Source: Streptomyces capillispiralis
GTDB lineage: Bacteria; Actinomycetota; Actinomycetes; Streptomycetales; Streptomycetaceae
Assembly (NCBI RefSeq): GCF_007829875.1
Contig: NZ_VIWV01000001.1
Coordinates: 1-64,000, forward strand
Reading direction: 5' to 3'
DNA length: 64,000 nucleotides
Of this stretch, positions 16,518-31,212 are shown in pieces (the stretch's first letter is position 1; every line of letters begins with the position of its first letter). The position numbers were made by a program, and so were the translations under genes. Under the pieces are notes generated by a model. The model was not told the DNA's origin. It did no database searches and saw only the letters and a list, made by a program, of their open reading frames with translations.

Positions 16518-16556
16518 GCTTCCCGTCCCCGGGGCGTCGCACCGGGGACGGGAAGC
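16518..16556. terminator. bidirectional terminator between antF and the minus-strand genes
   Basis: Perfect 15-bp inverted repeat (GCTTCCCGTCCCCGG and its complement) with a 9-base loop, placed between the converging antGF transcript and the antCDE-side transcript. No long T tract, as usual in Streptomyces. Confidence 0.85.
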
Positions 16557-16570
16557 CGTTCGTCACCGGG

Positions 16571-16765
16571 TCAGCGTTCGTGCGTACCGCCGTCCCGGTA
16601 GGAGCGCCGCACCGCGTCGGCGGCCTTGTCGGTCCGGGCGTCGTACTTGTCGCCCGTCCGCTGGTCGACCGCCCGCTCGGCGCCCGCGACGCCCTTGTCG
16701 GCCTGGTCGGGGTGGCCCTTGGCCATCTGCTTGGCCTTGTTCATCATGTCGCCCAGCTTGCCCAT
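16571..16765 (-). CDS. small antitoxin-family (MT0933-like) protein
   Basis: 64 residues, highly charged, beginning MGKLGDMMNKAKQMAKGHPDQADKG and containing AERAVDQRTGDKYDARTDKAADAV. This is the pattern of the short actinobacterial proteins labelled MT0933-like antitoxin, which resemble CsbD-like stress proteins. No toxin gene is adjacent, so the antitoxin label should be read as a family name only. It lies 98 bases downstream of antE on the same strand, and a GGGAGGTATCCC sequence with ribosome binding site precedes it. It is not part of known antimycin pathways. Confidence 0.75.
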   Translation of the reverse strand: MGKLGDMMNKAKQMAKGHPDQADKGVAGAERAVDQRTGDKYDARTDKAADAVRRSYRDGGTHER

Positions 16766-16863
16766 GGGATACCTCCCGGAAGTGCGCGTGCGTCGGTCTC
16801 CGCCGCAGGTACCCCTCCCGCCGCGCGTGAATCACCGGGGCCGGCTCACCGCCGCCCCCTGTC

Positions 16864-18096
16864 TCATCCGCGGTCGCCGACCCGTGCGGCCATGTTGCCC
16901 GCGGGGTGCCGGTTGTCGTGGATGAGCTGGTGGGCGAGGCCGATCTCGTCGAAATCGAAGGTCCGGGACAGGCACGGGTCGATGATGCCCTGGTCGATCA
17001 GCCGGGTGACCTCGCGTGCCTCGCGGGCGGTGGCGACGTGCGAGCCCTGCAGGCGCTTCTGCCGCATCCACAGGAAGCGCAGGTCGACGTCGCCGTTGTA
17101 GCCGGTGGTGCCGCCGCACAGGACGACCATGCCGCCGTTGTCGCACAGGTACAGGGACGTGGGGACGGTGTCGGCGCCGGAGTGCTCCAGCACGATGCGC
17201 GGGCTGCGGCGCTCGCCGAGCACCTCCCAGAAGGCCCGCCCGAAGGCGCGGGCCCCCGACAGCCAGCGGCCCATCGCCTCGTCGTCGGAGGCGTCCGGGA
17301 GCCGCCCCCAGTGGTCGAACCGGCGCCGGTCGATCCAGCCCTCGGCGCCCAGCTTGAGGCAGAACTCACCGCGTTCCTCGCTGGACACGACGGCGACGGG
17401 GATGCCGCCGACGTGCCGGACGAGCTGGATGGCGATGCTGCCGAGGCCGCCGGCGCCGCCCCAGATCAGTACCGGGTCGCCGGGGCGCACCGTGTGCGGC
17501 GGCCAGCCGAAGAGCTGGCGGTAGGCGGTCGCGGCGGTCGCCATGTAGCAGGCGGCCTCCGCCCAGGACAGCCGGGCCGGCTTGGGGTGGCACATGTAGT
17601 CGTCGACGACCGCGAACTGGGCGAAGGAGCCGTAGTTCTCCTCGTAGCCCCACACCCGCTGGCTGGTGGACCAGGTGGGGTCGCCGCCGAGCCGGACGTC
17701 CTCGGCCCGCTCGTCCCAGCGGTTGGCGAGGACGACGACCTCGTCGCCGAGCTTCACCCCGCGCACGTCCTCGCCGACCGCCCACACGATGCCGGACAGG
17801 TCGGAGCCGCCGATGTGGAAGTCCTCGGTGGCGCCCGCCTTCTGCCGGGCGGCGATCACGTCGAGCGGCGAACCGAGCGCCGCCCAGACGTTGTTGTAGT
17901 TGATGCCGGCGGCCATCACCTTCACCAGGACCTGTCCGCGGCCCACGGGCGGCACGTCGACCACCTCGGTCCGGAAGGCGTCGACGGGCTGTCCGTAGCG
18001 CTCACGGCGGATGAGCGAGGCGTACATCCGCCGGGGTGCGGTGCCGATCTCGGGCGCGTCGCCGAGTTCGTAGAGTTCCTGGGTCGTCGCTTTCAC
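16864..18096 (-). CDS. antE: AntE, crotonyl-CoA carboxylase/reductase
   Basis: 410-residue medium-chain dehydrogenase of the Ccr group (residue pattern GINYNNVWAALGSPLDVIAARQK, DFHIGGSDLSGIVWAVGEDV, WGYEENYGSFAQFAVVDDYMCHPKPARLSWAEAACYM, WGGAGGLGSIAIQLVRHVGG). Reductive carboxylation of 2-enoyl-CoAs to alkylmalonyl-CoA supplies the variable extender used by AntD and is the source of alkyl diversity at C7. Slightly shorter than primary-metabolism Ccr. GTG start behind AGGAG, 48 bases after antD. Confidence 0.94.
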   Translation of the reverse strand: MKATTQELYELGDAPEIGTAPRRMYASLIRRERYGQPVDAFRTEVVDVPPVGRGQVLVKVMAAGINYNNVWAALGSPLDVIAARQKAGATEDFHIGGSDLSGIVWAVGEDVRGVKLGDEVVVLANRWDERAEDVRLGGDPTWSTSQRVWGYEENYGSFAQFAVVDDYMCHPKPARLSWAEAACYMATAATAYRQLFGWPPHTVRPGDPVLIWGGAGGLGSIAIQLVRHVGGIPVAVVSSEERGEFCLKLGAEGWIDRRRFDHWGRLPDASDDEAMGRWLSGARAFGRAFWEVLGERRSPRIVLEHSGADTVPTSLYLCDNGGMVVLCGGTTGYNGDVDLRFLWMRQKRLQGSHVATAREAREVTRLIDQGIIDPCLSRTFDFDEIGLAHQLIHDNRHPAGNMAARVGDRG

Positions 18097-18144
18097 GCTG
18101 GTTCTCCTCAGCCTGTGCTCAAGGGTGCTCGGGCGGGGGCCTGT

Positions 18145-22123
<3,979 letters not shown>

Positions 22124-22131
<8 letters not shown>

Positions 22132-25100
22132 GGCCCCGGTCCTTTCCTTGTCGTGCGGCGCGGCGTGCGCGGGCGGCGCGCTGGCGCTGTGCCTGTTCCT
22201 TGGCCTGGTCCAGGCCGCCGCCGGTCTCCGGCCGGGGTGACGGTTCGGGGTCCGCCGCCGGGGCGGCGCCGCGTTCCGACAGATGGCGGGCGAGATCCCG
22301 GACGGTGGGGTGGGCGAAGAGGTCGACCACCGACAGGTCGGTGCCGAAGGCGCGGTTGACGGCGGTCTGGGCGGTGACCAGGAGCAGGGAGTTACCGCCC
22401 AGGTCGAAGAAGTTCTCGTCCCGGCCCACCCGGTCGCGGCCCAGGACGCCGCACCACACCTCGGCGAGCCGGTGCTCCAGCCGCCGCGGGTCCTCTCCCG
22501 TCTCCGCCCCGTCCTCGTCCGGACGGGCGGTGGTGGTGCCCGCCGAGCGCAGGGTCCACGCGTCGGACAGGCCGGCCGCGCGGGCGCCGTCGGCCGCCGC
22601 GCGGTACAGGGCGCCCAGGTCGGTGCCGTCCGCCAGGCCGACGCGCGCGGTCAGGCGCCGCGTCTGCCGTACGGGGGCCGCGACGTGGCTGCGCACCCAG
22701 GGGGCGGTGCGGTCGGCGCCGATCAGCAGGTGCGGCTCGTCCAGGGTGCGGGCGAGGTCGAAGGAGCGCAGCGCGGCGGGGACGTCGAGCAGTCGGTAGC
22801 CGCGGGCCTCGGTGAGCGCGGTGAGCCCGTAGCCGCGGCTCATGCCGCGCTCGCGCCACATGCTCCAGGCCAGGGACTGCGCGGGCAGGCCGAGGGCGCG
22901 CCGGTGGTGGGCCAGGGCGTCCAGGTAGGCGTTGGCGGCGGCGTAGGCGGCGTTCATGGCGCCGCCGAAGAAGCCGTTCACCGAGGAGAAGGTGACGAAG
23001 GAGCCGACCGGGTGGTCGGCGGTGAGCCGGTGCAGGGTCCACGCGCCGCGCACCTTGGCCTCCAGTGCCCGGCGCCAGGTGGCGGCGTCCAGCCCGTCCA
23101 CCGGTCGTTCCACGAGCGTGCCGGCCAGGTGCAGGACCGACCCCAGGGGCACGCCCCACGCATCGGCGGCGGCCTCCACCGCGGCCCGCAGTTGGCGCTC
23201 GTCGGTGACGTCGGCGCGGGCGTAGCGGACCTCGCCCAGTTCGCTCAGCCGCGCCGGGACGGCGGCCTCGGCTGCCGGAGTGCGGCCGACGATCAGCAGC
23301 CGGGTGCCGGGGGTGCGGAGCAGGTGCGCCGCGATCTCGGCGCCGACGCCGCCCAGTCCGCCGGTGAGCAGGGTGAAGCCGTCGTGCGCGGACGGCTCGA
23401 CGCGGGCCGGGGTGTCGGGCAGGGGCGCGAGGCGGCGTACGTACCGGTGCCCGTCGCGGTACGCCACCTCCGCGCCGTCCGCGGTGACCGTCGCCTCGGC
23501 CAGCAGGACGGGCAGCGGGTCCACGCCCTCGTCGCCCGCGAGGTCGAGGTGTGCGCCGCGCAGCCGACCGGACTCCTCCCCCAGCGACTTGAGCAGGGCG
23601 CCCGCCATGGCGTGCGCCGGCGAGGGACGGTCGCCGGGGCGCACGGCCTGCGCGCCCGCCGTCACGTACACCAGGTCGACGGGGCGCCGGCCGGGGCGGG
23701 CGGCGAGGGCGCGGGCGAAGGCGAGCAACTGTTCCGCGCCGGCCGGGTCGTCCGGCGCCGTCCCCGGTTCCGCCGTGCCGCGCAGCCCGTCGAGGTGGAG
23801 GACGGCGTCGACCGGTCGCTGGTCGTGCTCCAACTGCCCCAGCAGCTCGCCGTAGTCGGCTTCCTCGGTGGTCCGCAGGCGGTAGTGCGCGGCGTCGAGC
23901 CGGGCGTACGACGTTCCCTCCCCGGCCACCGTGCACAGGCCGCCGGCGGACCGCAGCGCGTCGGCGAGCCGCTCCGCGACCTCCCGGACGCGGGGGTCGC
24001 CGCCCGCCAGGACGAGGGTGTGCCGGCCCGGCGCCGGCGCGGGGGCACCGGGGTGTTCCGCCCGCTGCCAGACCGGTCGCAGGAACCAGTCGGGGACGGT
24101 CGCGGCGGTGCCCAGCAGGACCTGGGTCCGGCGGACCTCGTCGTCGAAGTCGCCCGCCTCGAAGCCCTTGCGCAGCTTGGTGCGTTGGATCTTGCCGATC
24201 TCGGTCTTGGGCACGGCGTCCCGCGCGACCGGGATGAGGAAGGCCGGGCTGACGCCGATCTCCCGGGTGACCTTGCCGGTGATCTCGCGGAGGGCGGCGG
24301 CCGGGTCGGCGGCGGCTTCGGGGGTGAGGTGGAGGAACAGGGCCAGTTCGTCGGTGGGTGACGACGGGTCGGTGCGCACCGCGACCGCGGCGGTGAAACT
24401 GCGTTCCGCGTACGGCAGTTCCTCGACGCAGGCCTCGATCTCGTGGCTGTAGTGGTTGACGCCGTTGACGATGATGACGTCCTTGGCGCGGCCGGTGATG
24501 TACAGCTCGCCGTCCCGCAGGAACGCCAGGTCGCCGGTGTCGAACCAGCCGTCGTCGGTGAATGCCTCCGCGTTGGCCGCCGGGTTGTCGTGGTAGCCGC
24601 CGGTCACGGAGGTGCCGCGGACCTGGAGCCGGCCGGCGTCCCCCTCGGTGAGGAGCGTGCCCTGCTCGTCGACGATCCGCATGGCGAAGCCGGGGTAGGG
24701 CAGGCCGCAGCTCACGAAGGTCCCCTCGCCCGGTACGGGTTCGGCGGGCAGGACGGCGTCGGTGACCACGGAGCAGGTCTCGGACATGCCCCAGCCGGGG
24801 TGCATCACGTGCTGCGGCAGGCCGAACGGCTTCAGGGTGTGCAGGAAGCGGCGGGCGGCCGGGGCGACGACGACCTCACCGGCGTTCATCACCAGCCGCA
24901 TCGGGGACAGGTTCCAGGTGCGGTCGGTGAAGCGGTGGGACTGCTCGGCGAGGAGCCCGAAGGCGAAGTTGGGTGCCCAGGTGACGGTGACCCGGTGCCG
25001 GTCGGCGAGGTCCATCCAGCGCAGCGGGTCCTGGAGGATCCAGGAGGTGGGGGCGTGGATCTGGCGGCAGCCCAGGTAGACGTCCCGCAGGTGGAACATC

Positions 25101-28100
25101 ACCACGCCGGTGACGTGGTCGAGCGGGATCCAGTTCAGGGAGACGTCGTCCGCGCCGAGCCCGTTCAGCTGCTCGGTGGCGGCGGAGCGGGTCAGCACGT
25201 TGCGGTGGGTGAGCCGCACCGCCTTGGGCAGGCCGGTGCTGCCGGACGTCATCAGCATCAGCAGGAGGTCGTCGGGCCCGGCGGGGTGCCAGTCGTGGTC
25301 CTCGGGTGCCTCGCGCAGCGCGTCGGCCGTGGTGAGCCGCAGCCCGGGCCAGTCCTGCCGGGCGGCGAGGGCGCGCAGCCCGGTCTCGCGGCCGGCGGAG
25401 CACACGATCCACGGCCGGCCGAGCATCCGCCAGATGCCCTCCAGCTTGGTCAGTGCCGCCGAGGGCGTGTCGTAGGAGGCGGGGACGGTCAGCGGGACGG
25501 CGACGAAGCCGCCGAGGACGCAGCCCCACAGCACGGCGAGGAAGTCCTCGGTGGCGTCGCACTGGAGGATGACCCGGTCGCCCGGGCGCAGGCCCGCCCG
25601 GCGCAGACCGGCGAGGACGCGGGAGGCCTCGGGGATGAGGGAGGCGTAGGTGCGCCGGTGTTCGCTGCCGTCGGGGTGGACGTGGACGATGTCGCCCCGG
25701 TCCCGTTCGGCGGCGCGGCGCAGGGCCTCGGCCCAGCTCGGCACGGACGGCTCGGTCAGGACGGGGCCCTCGCTGAGCGCGGGGACGGCGGACGCGCGGT
25801 CGGTGCGGGCGGGGGCGGGGGCGGGTTCCGTGGTGCGGTCGGGCAGGCCGGTGTGGCGGCGGTCCAGTTCCTCGGGGGTGTTCTCCACCGTCACCTCGGC
25901 GGTGGTGACGCCGGGGAGGGCGGCCAGGCGTTCCCGCCAGGCTCCGGCCGCGGTGCGGTCGACGGCGGGCAGGGCGCGCAGGGCCGCGGTGTCGAGGGTG
26001 CCGTCCGCCGCGCGGGGCAGCGCGTTGACCGCCGTGACGCGGACGGTGCCGCGGCCGGCGCGGTCCAGGGCGTCCTCGACGCGTTCGGCGGCGTCCGCCC
26101 GGCCCGGCACCACGTACAGGCGCGGTGGGGTGCCGTCGGTGCCGGGCAGGGCGCGGGCGTCGCGGATGCCGGGCACGGCGAGGGCCGCGTGCTCCAGTTC
26201 CGCGGGGTCGGTGGCGGCCGGGGCGGGGGTGCGCCCGGGCAGGGCGGGCAGTTCCGTGAGGCGGGTCCCGGGGTCGGTGCCCACCGTGCGGAGGGTTGCG
26301 TGCAGGGCGTGGGTGAACGCCTCGGCGGTGCCGGTGTCGTAGAGGTCGGTGGCGTACTCGATGTGCAGGGTCAGCCCGTCGGGGGCGCCTTCGGGGGTGT
26401 GGCGTTCCAGGACGTCCACGAAGAGGTCGAACTTGGCGGTGCCGGTGGCGGTGGGCCGCAACTCGGTTCGGGCGGAGTCGAGTTCGAGGACGGCGGGGGT
26501 GTTGTTCTGCAGGGCCAGCATCACCTGGAAGAGGGGGTGCCGGCCGGGTGTGCGGGGCGGGTTGAGGTCGTCCACCAGCCGGTCGAAGGGCAGGTCCTGG
26601 TGGTCGAGGGCGGCCAGGTCGGCGGTGCGCAGCCGGGCGAGGAGGTCCCGGAAGGCGGGGTCGCCGGAGGTGTCGGCGCGCAGCACCAGGGTGTTGGTGA
26701 TCAGGCCGATCAGGGGGTCCAGCGCGGGTTCGGTGCGGCCGGCGACGGGGGTGCCGAGGACGATGTCCTCGCCTGCTCCGCTGCGGGTGAGCAGGGCGCC
26801 GACGGCGGCGTGCAGCACCATGAACAGGCTGGCGCCCTCGCGGTCGGCGAGGCGCAGCAGGGCGCGGTGCAGGGCGGCGTCGACGGTGGCCTCGACGTGG
26901 GCGCCGCCGCCGCGCGGTGCGGTGGGGCGGGGCCGGTCGCCGGGCAGGGTGCACTCCTCGGGCAGGCCGTCCAGGGCGGTGCGCCAGTGGGCGGTGAGCC
27001 GCTCCAGCCGGCCCGGGCCGTCCGGTGCGGGGGCCAGCAGGGCGCGCTGCCACAGCGCGTAGTCGGCGTACTGCACCGGCAGCGGGGTCCAGGTGGGTGC
27101 CCGGCCGGCCCGGCGGGCCGCGTAGGCGGTGCTCAGGTCGGCGGCGAACGGGCCGAGCGACCAGCCGTCGGCGGCGCTGTGGTGCAGGACGAACAGCAGT
27201 GACCGTTCGGTGCCGGTGCCCAGCAGCCAGGCGGCGAGGGGGCTTTCGGCGGTGAGGTCGAAGCGGTGCCGCAGTGCGGCGGTGACGTGGGCGGCGGTCT
27301 CCGCGGCGGGGCAGTCGATCCGCCGCAGTACCGGGCGCAGCTCCCCCGGCGGCAGGATGCGCTGGTGGGGGACGCCGTCGTGCTCGGCGATCACCGTCCG
27401 CAGGATCTCGTGGCGGTCGGCCAGGTCGCCGAGGGCCGACCGGAGCGCCTCGGTGTCGAGGCCGGCGTCGACCGGGACGAGGAGCGGGATGTTGTAGGTG
27501 GCCGCTCCCTCGTCGAGCCGGTGCAGGAACCACATGCGTTCCTGGGCGAAGGACAGCGGCACCCGCTGCGGGCGTGCGGTGTCGCCAAGGGCGGGCCGGG
27601 GCGGGGTGTCGTCCGCCCGGACGTCGAGCCGCCGGGCGAGGGCGGCCGGGGTCGGCATGTCGAACAGGGCGGTGATGGGGATCTCGGCGCCGGTCGCGTG
27701 CCGCAGGCGGGCCAGCAGGCGGGTGGCGAGGAGGGAGTCGCCGCCGAGGTCGAAGAAGTTGGCCTCGGTGCCCACGGTGTCCCGGGGCAGTTTCAGTACG
27801 TCCTCGAACAGGGCGCAGACCAGGGCCTGTTGCGGTGTCGCAGGGCGGGTGCCGGACGCGGCGGCGGTGAAGTCGGGGGCGGGCAGGGCCTGGACGTCGA
27901 GCTTGCCGTTCGCGGTCAGCGGCAGCGTGTCCACCGGGACGCAGGCGGCCGGGACCATGTGTTCGGGCAGGTGGGCGGCGGCGTGGGCGCGCAGTTCGGC
28001 GGGGTCCGCGGGGTCGTCGCCCGCGGGGACGGTGTACGCGACGAGGTGCAGGGCGCCGTTGCCGGCGCGGCGGGGCACGACGGCGGCGCGGGCGACGCCC

Positions 28101-30772
28101 GGATGGGCGGCGAGGACGGCCTCGATCTCGCCGGGTTCGACGCGGAAGCCGCGCAGCTGCACCTGGGCGTCGGCGCGCCCGGCGTAGTCGAGCGTGCCGT
28201 CGGGGCGGCGCCGGGCCAGGTCGCCCGAGCGGTACATGCGGGTGCCGGGCGGGCCGTAGGGGTCGTCGAGGAAGCGTTCGGCGGTCAGTTCGGGCCGGTC
28301 GAGGTATCCGGCGGCGACGCCGGCGCCGGAGACGTACATCTCGCCGGTCGCGCCGGGCGGCACCGGGCGCCCCGCGGCGTCCAGCAGGTGGACGCGGAGG
28401 TCGGCGAGCGGGGTGCCGATGACGCTGCCGCGGCGCGGGTCGTCCAGGTCGGCGCGGGTGAGGCGGTGGTGGGTGACGTGCACGGTGGTCTCGGTGATGC
28501 CGTACATGTTCACCAGGGCCGGGCGGTCGAGGCCGTGCCGGTCGGCCCAGGGGCGCAGCCGTGCCGGGCGCAGGGCCTCACCGCCGAAGACGACGTAGCG
28601 CAACGCCCCGGTGTCCCCGCCCCGTTCCAGGTCGGCGTCGATCAGCTGCTCGAACGCGGACGGTGTCTGGTTGAGGACGGTCACGCCCTCGCGGTGCAGC
28701 AGTTCCAGGAACTCGCGCGGCGAGCGGCTGACGGCGTACGGCACGACGACGACCCGGCCGCCGTGCAGCAGGGCGCCCCAGATCTCCCAGACGGAGAAGT
28801 CGAAGGCGTAGGAGTGGAACAGCGTCCACACGTCGTCAGAGCGGAAGTCGAACCGCGCGGCCGCGGCGGTGAAGAGCCGCACGACGGCCGCGTGCGGGAC
28901 GGGCACGCCCTTGGGGCGGCCGGTGGAGCCGGAGGTGTGGATGATGTACGCGATGTCGGTGGGGCTCACCGGCCCGTGCCGGTCGGTGTCGCTCAGGTCG
29001 GCGGCGGAGCGGCGGGCGAGGTCCGCCGCGACCTCCGGGTCGTCCAACCGGACGACGGGGACGGCCTCTTGGGCGAGGTGGGCGTGGGCGCGCTCGGTGA
29101 CGAGGACGACGGGGGCCGCGTCCTCGACGACCAGCCGCAGCCGCTCGGCCGGGTGACCGGGGTCCAGGGGCAGGTAGGCGGCGCCGGTCTTGAGGACGGC
29201 CAGCAGGGCGGGCAGCAGCCGCACGCCGCGCTCCAGGGCCAGTGCCACCACCCGGCCCGGGCCGGCGCCGTGTTCGGTCAGCAACCGGGCCAGGCGGTTG
29301 GCCTCGGCGTTGAGCGCGGCGTAGGTGAGGCGTTCGTCCCCGCAGGTGACGGCGGTCCGCTCGGGCCCGGCCGCCGCCCGCTCCTCGAACAGCTCCGTGA
29401 GGGTCCGCTCGACCGGGTACGTGTGCACGGGGGTGTCGCGGGGGTGTTCGCCCGGCAGCAGGAGGTCCAGGCCGCCCAGCGGTGTCGTCGGCTCCGCCTC
29501 GGCCAGCCGGCGCAGCAGCGTGCGGAACCGGTCGCGGTGCAGGGCGAGTTCGTCCTCCTCGTACAGGGCGGGGTTGGCGTCGAGGGCCAGCCACAGTCCG
29601 CCGGGGCGGGCGCCGGGGCGCACCGAGATCTGGAGGTCGTCGACGGCTCCGCCGGACAGGTGGTGCCAGGTGGTGGGGTGTCCGCCGAAGACCGGGGACT
29701 CGTCGAACGGGACGATGTTGAGCACCGGCCCGTACAGCCGGCGTCCGGTGCCCAGCAGGCCCAGGTCGCGGCGGAGGAACTCGCCCCGGTAGCGCTGGTG
29801 GCGGCGCAGCGCCTCCAGTTCGTCGGCGACGGCGCGCGCCAGCTCGGCGAGGCTCGTGTCGGGGGCGGCGGCCACGCGCAGCGGGAGGACGTCGGAGGCG
29901 GTGCCGGGGGTGCGCAGGGCGGCGCTGCCGAGACGGCTCATGGTGGCCAGGCCCAGCACCAGGTCCCCGGCGCCGGTCATGCGGTGCAGGTAGGCGGCGG
30001 TGGCGGCGGTCAGCAGGTCGGTGCGCCGGACGCCGAGGCGGGCCGCGGCGGCGTCGAGGGCTTCGGTCTCGGCGGGCGTCAGTTCGGCGGTGCGGCGCAG
30101 GAAGGGCGCGGTGGGGGCGGCCGTACGGGTGGTGAGGCGGGCGGGTTCCGGCAGGCCGGCCAGGCGTCGCGCCCAGTGGTCGCGGTCGCGGGCGTACCGC
30201 TCGGAGGCGCGGTAGGCCGCCTCCTCCTCGTGGAGCCGGCTCACCGGCGCGAAGCCGCAGGGGTCCGGCTCGCGCCCCTCGGCCAGGGCGTTGTACGTCT
30301 CGGCCAGGCGCCGCCCGAGGAGCTTGTAGCTGTAGCCGTCGAGCAGGAGGTGGTGGGCCCTCAGCAGCCAGAGGAACCGGTCGGGGGCCAGGGTCAGCAG
30401 GGTGTGTGCGAACAGCGGGCCCTTGTCGAGGTCCACGGGGGCGGTGAGATCGGTGCGGACGTGGGCCCACGCGGCGGCTTCGGGATCGTCGGCGCCGCTG
30501 ACGTCAACCCGGTGCAGGGTCCAGTCGTGCGCGTCCGGGGCGAGGTGGCAGCGCGGGCCGTCGTCGGTGTCGGCGAAACGCAGGGCGAAGGTGTCGGCCT
30601 CACCGACGGTGCGCCGCAGCGCGGTCTCGAACAGGGCGGTGTCGAGGGGGCCGTGGATCTCCACCGCCTCCGCGGTGTTGTACGCGGCGCTGTCCGGTGC
30701 GAGCCGTCCGGCGTACCAGAGGCCCTCCTGGGCTCCGGACAGCGGTCGACGTGCGTCCTCCTGGAGTGACAT
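22124..30772 (-). CDS. antC: AntC, NRPS (C-A-T-C-A-KR-T)
   Basis: 2882 residues from ATG 30772 behind GAGGG. C1 with HHLLLDG near 140; A1 (TSGSTGRPKG near 612) whose specificity residues, read by eye, are D-F-W-N-V-G-M-V-H, one change from the threonine code; T1 (LGGDSLL near 1009); C2 (HHSAADG near 1199); a linker (about 1540-1690) that looks like a vestigial A-domain end; A2 (TSGSTGLPKAV near 1844, GWGMSETCSV, DTGDLAF, GRAKDVIIVNG, PKTEIGKIQRTK), of the type that activates a keto acid (pyruvate in antimycin); KR (GGLGGVGAEI near 2474, Ser/Tyr in FSSVNGFFGGAMNAAYAAANAYLDAL) that makes lactate; T2 (LGGNSLL near 2792). Ends in a basic tail. Joins the starter, threonine and hydroxy acid. Confidence 0.96.
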
Positions 30773-31212
30773 AGCACAACCCTCACGTGGCAAGCCGTAA
30801 TGTCCCGGACGGCGAAGGCCCGGCCGGATCGGACGGGTGCGGCAGCCGCCGCGTGCCGCCGCCGCGTGGGGGTACGCGCCGGGCCGACCCGCGGGGCGGA
30901 AAAGGCTGCCGCACGCCGGGGGCGGGGGATCACGTCGCCCGCCCCGGTTTCACGGCACAGCACGGTGGTGCACCGGAACCGGCCGGGTCAAGGGATACGG
31001 GCTGCCGTGACGCCGATTCAGGGGTTTCCCTGAAGAACGCGGAGTCGGGGAGTGCGGGTCCCGGTTCAACTTTTAGGGAAAACACGCGGATTCGCTGCGC
31101 CGACGGCTCCGCGCTGGATTCGGGCGCGTCCCTCCGTGCACTCTCTGAAGGCCCCGACATTCCCGCGGACAGCCGCGGCGGCAGACCGATTCCCGGGCCG
31201 AGGAGCCCCGAA
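30773..31212. promoter_or_regulatory. antC/antB divergent promoter region
   Basis: 440 bp without a gene, separating the antCDE and antBA operons. A palindrome TCAGGGGTTTCCCTGA lies at 31018-31033, and a possible half site TAGGGAAAA follows at 31074-31082. The core of the palindrome fits 11 of 12 central positions of the consensus published for PimM-type PAS-LuxR regulators (VGGGAWWTCCCB). The related regulator FscRI is reported to activate antBA and antCDE in Streptomyces, so this is a plausible binding site. Confidence 0.6.
31018..31033. promoter_or_regulatory. candidate PAS-LuxR operator
   Basis: TCAGGGGTTTCCCTGA: 6-base inverted arms TCAGGG/CCCTGA around GTTT. See the flanking region entry; the likely regulator is the protein encoded at 33229-33918. 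Confidence 0.6.

Noticed and set aside
24443-30769. Open frames of 919 and 1167 codons on the plus strand opposite antC
   Set aside because: Same antisense artefact; the minus strand encodes complete NRPS domains with all core motifs.
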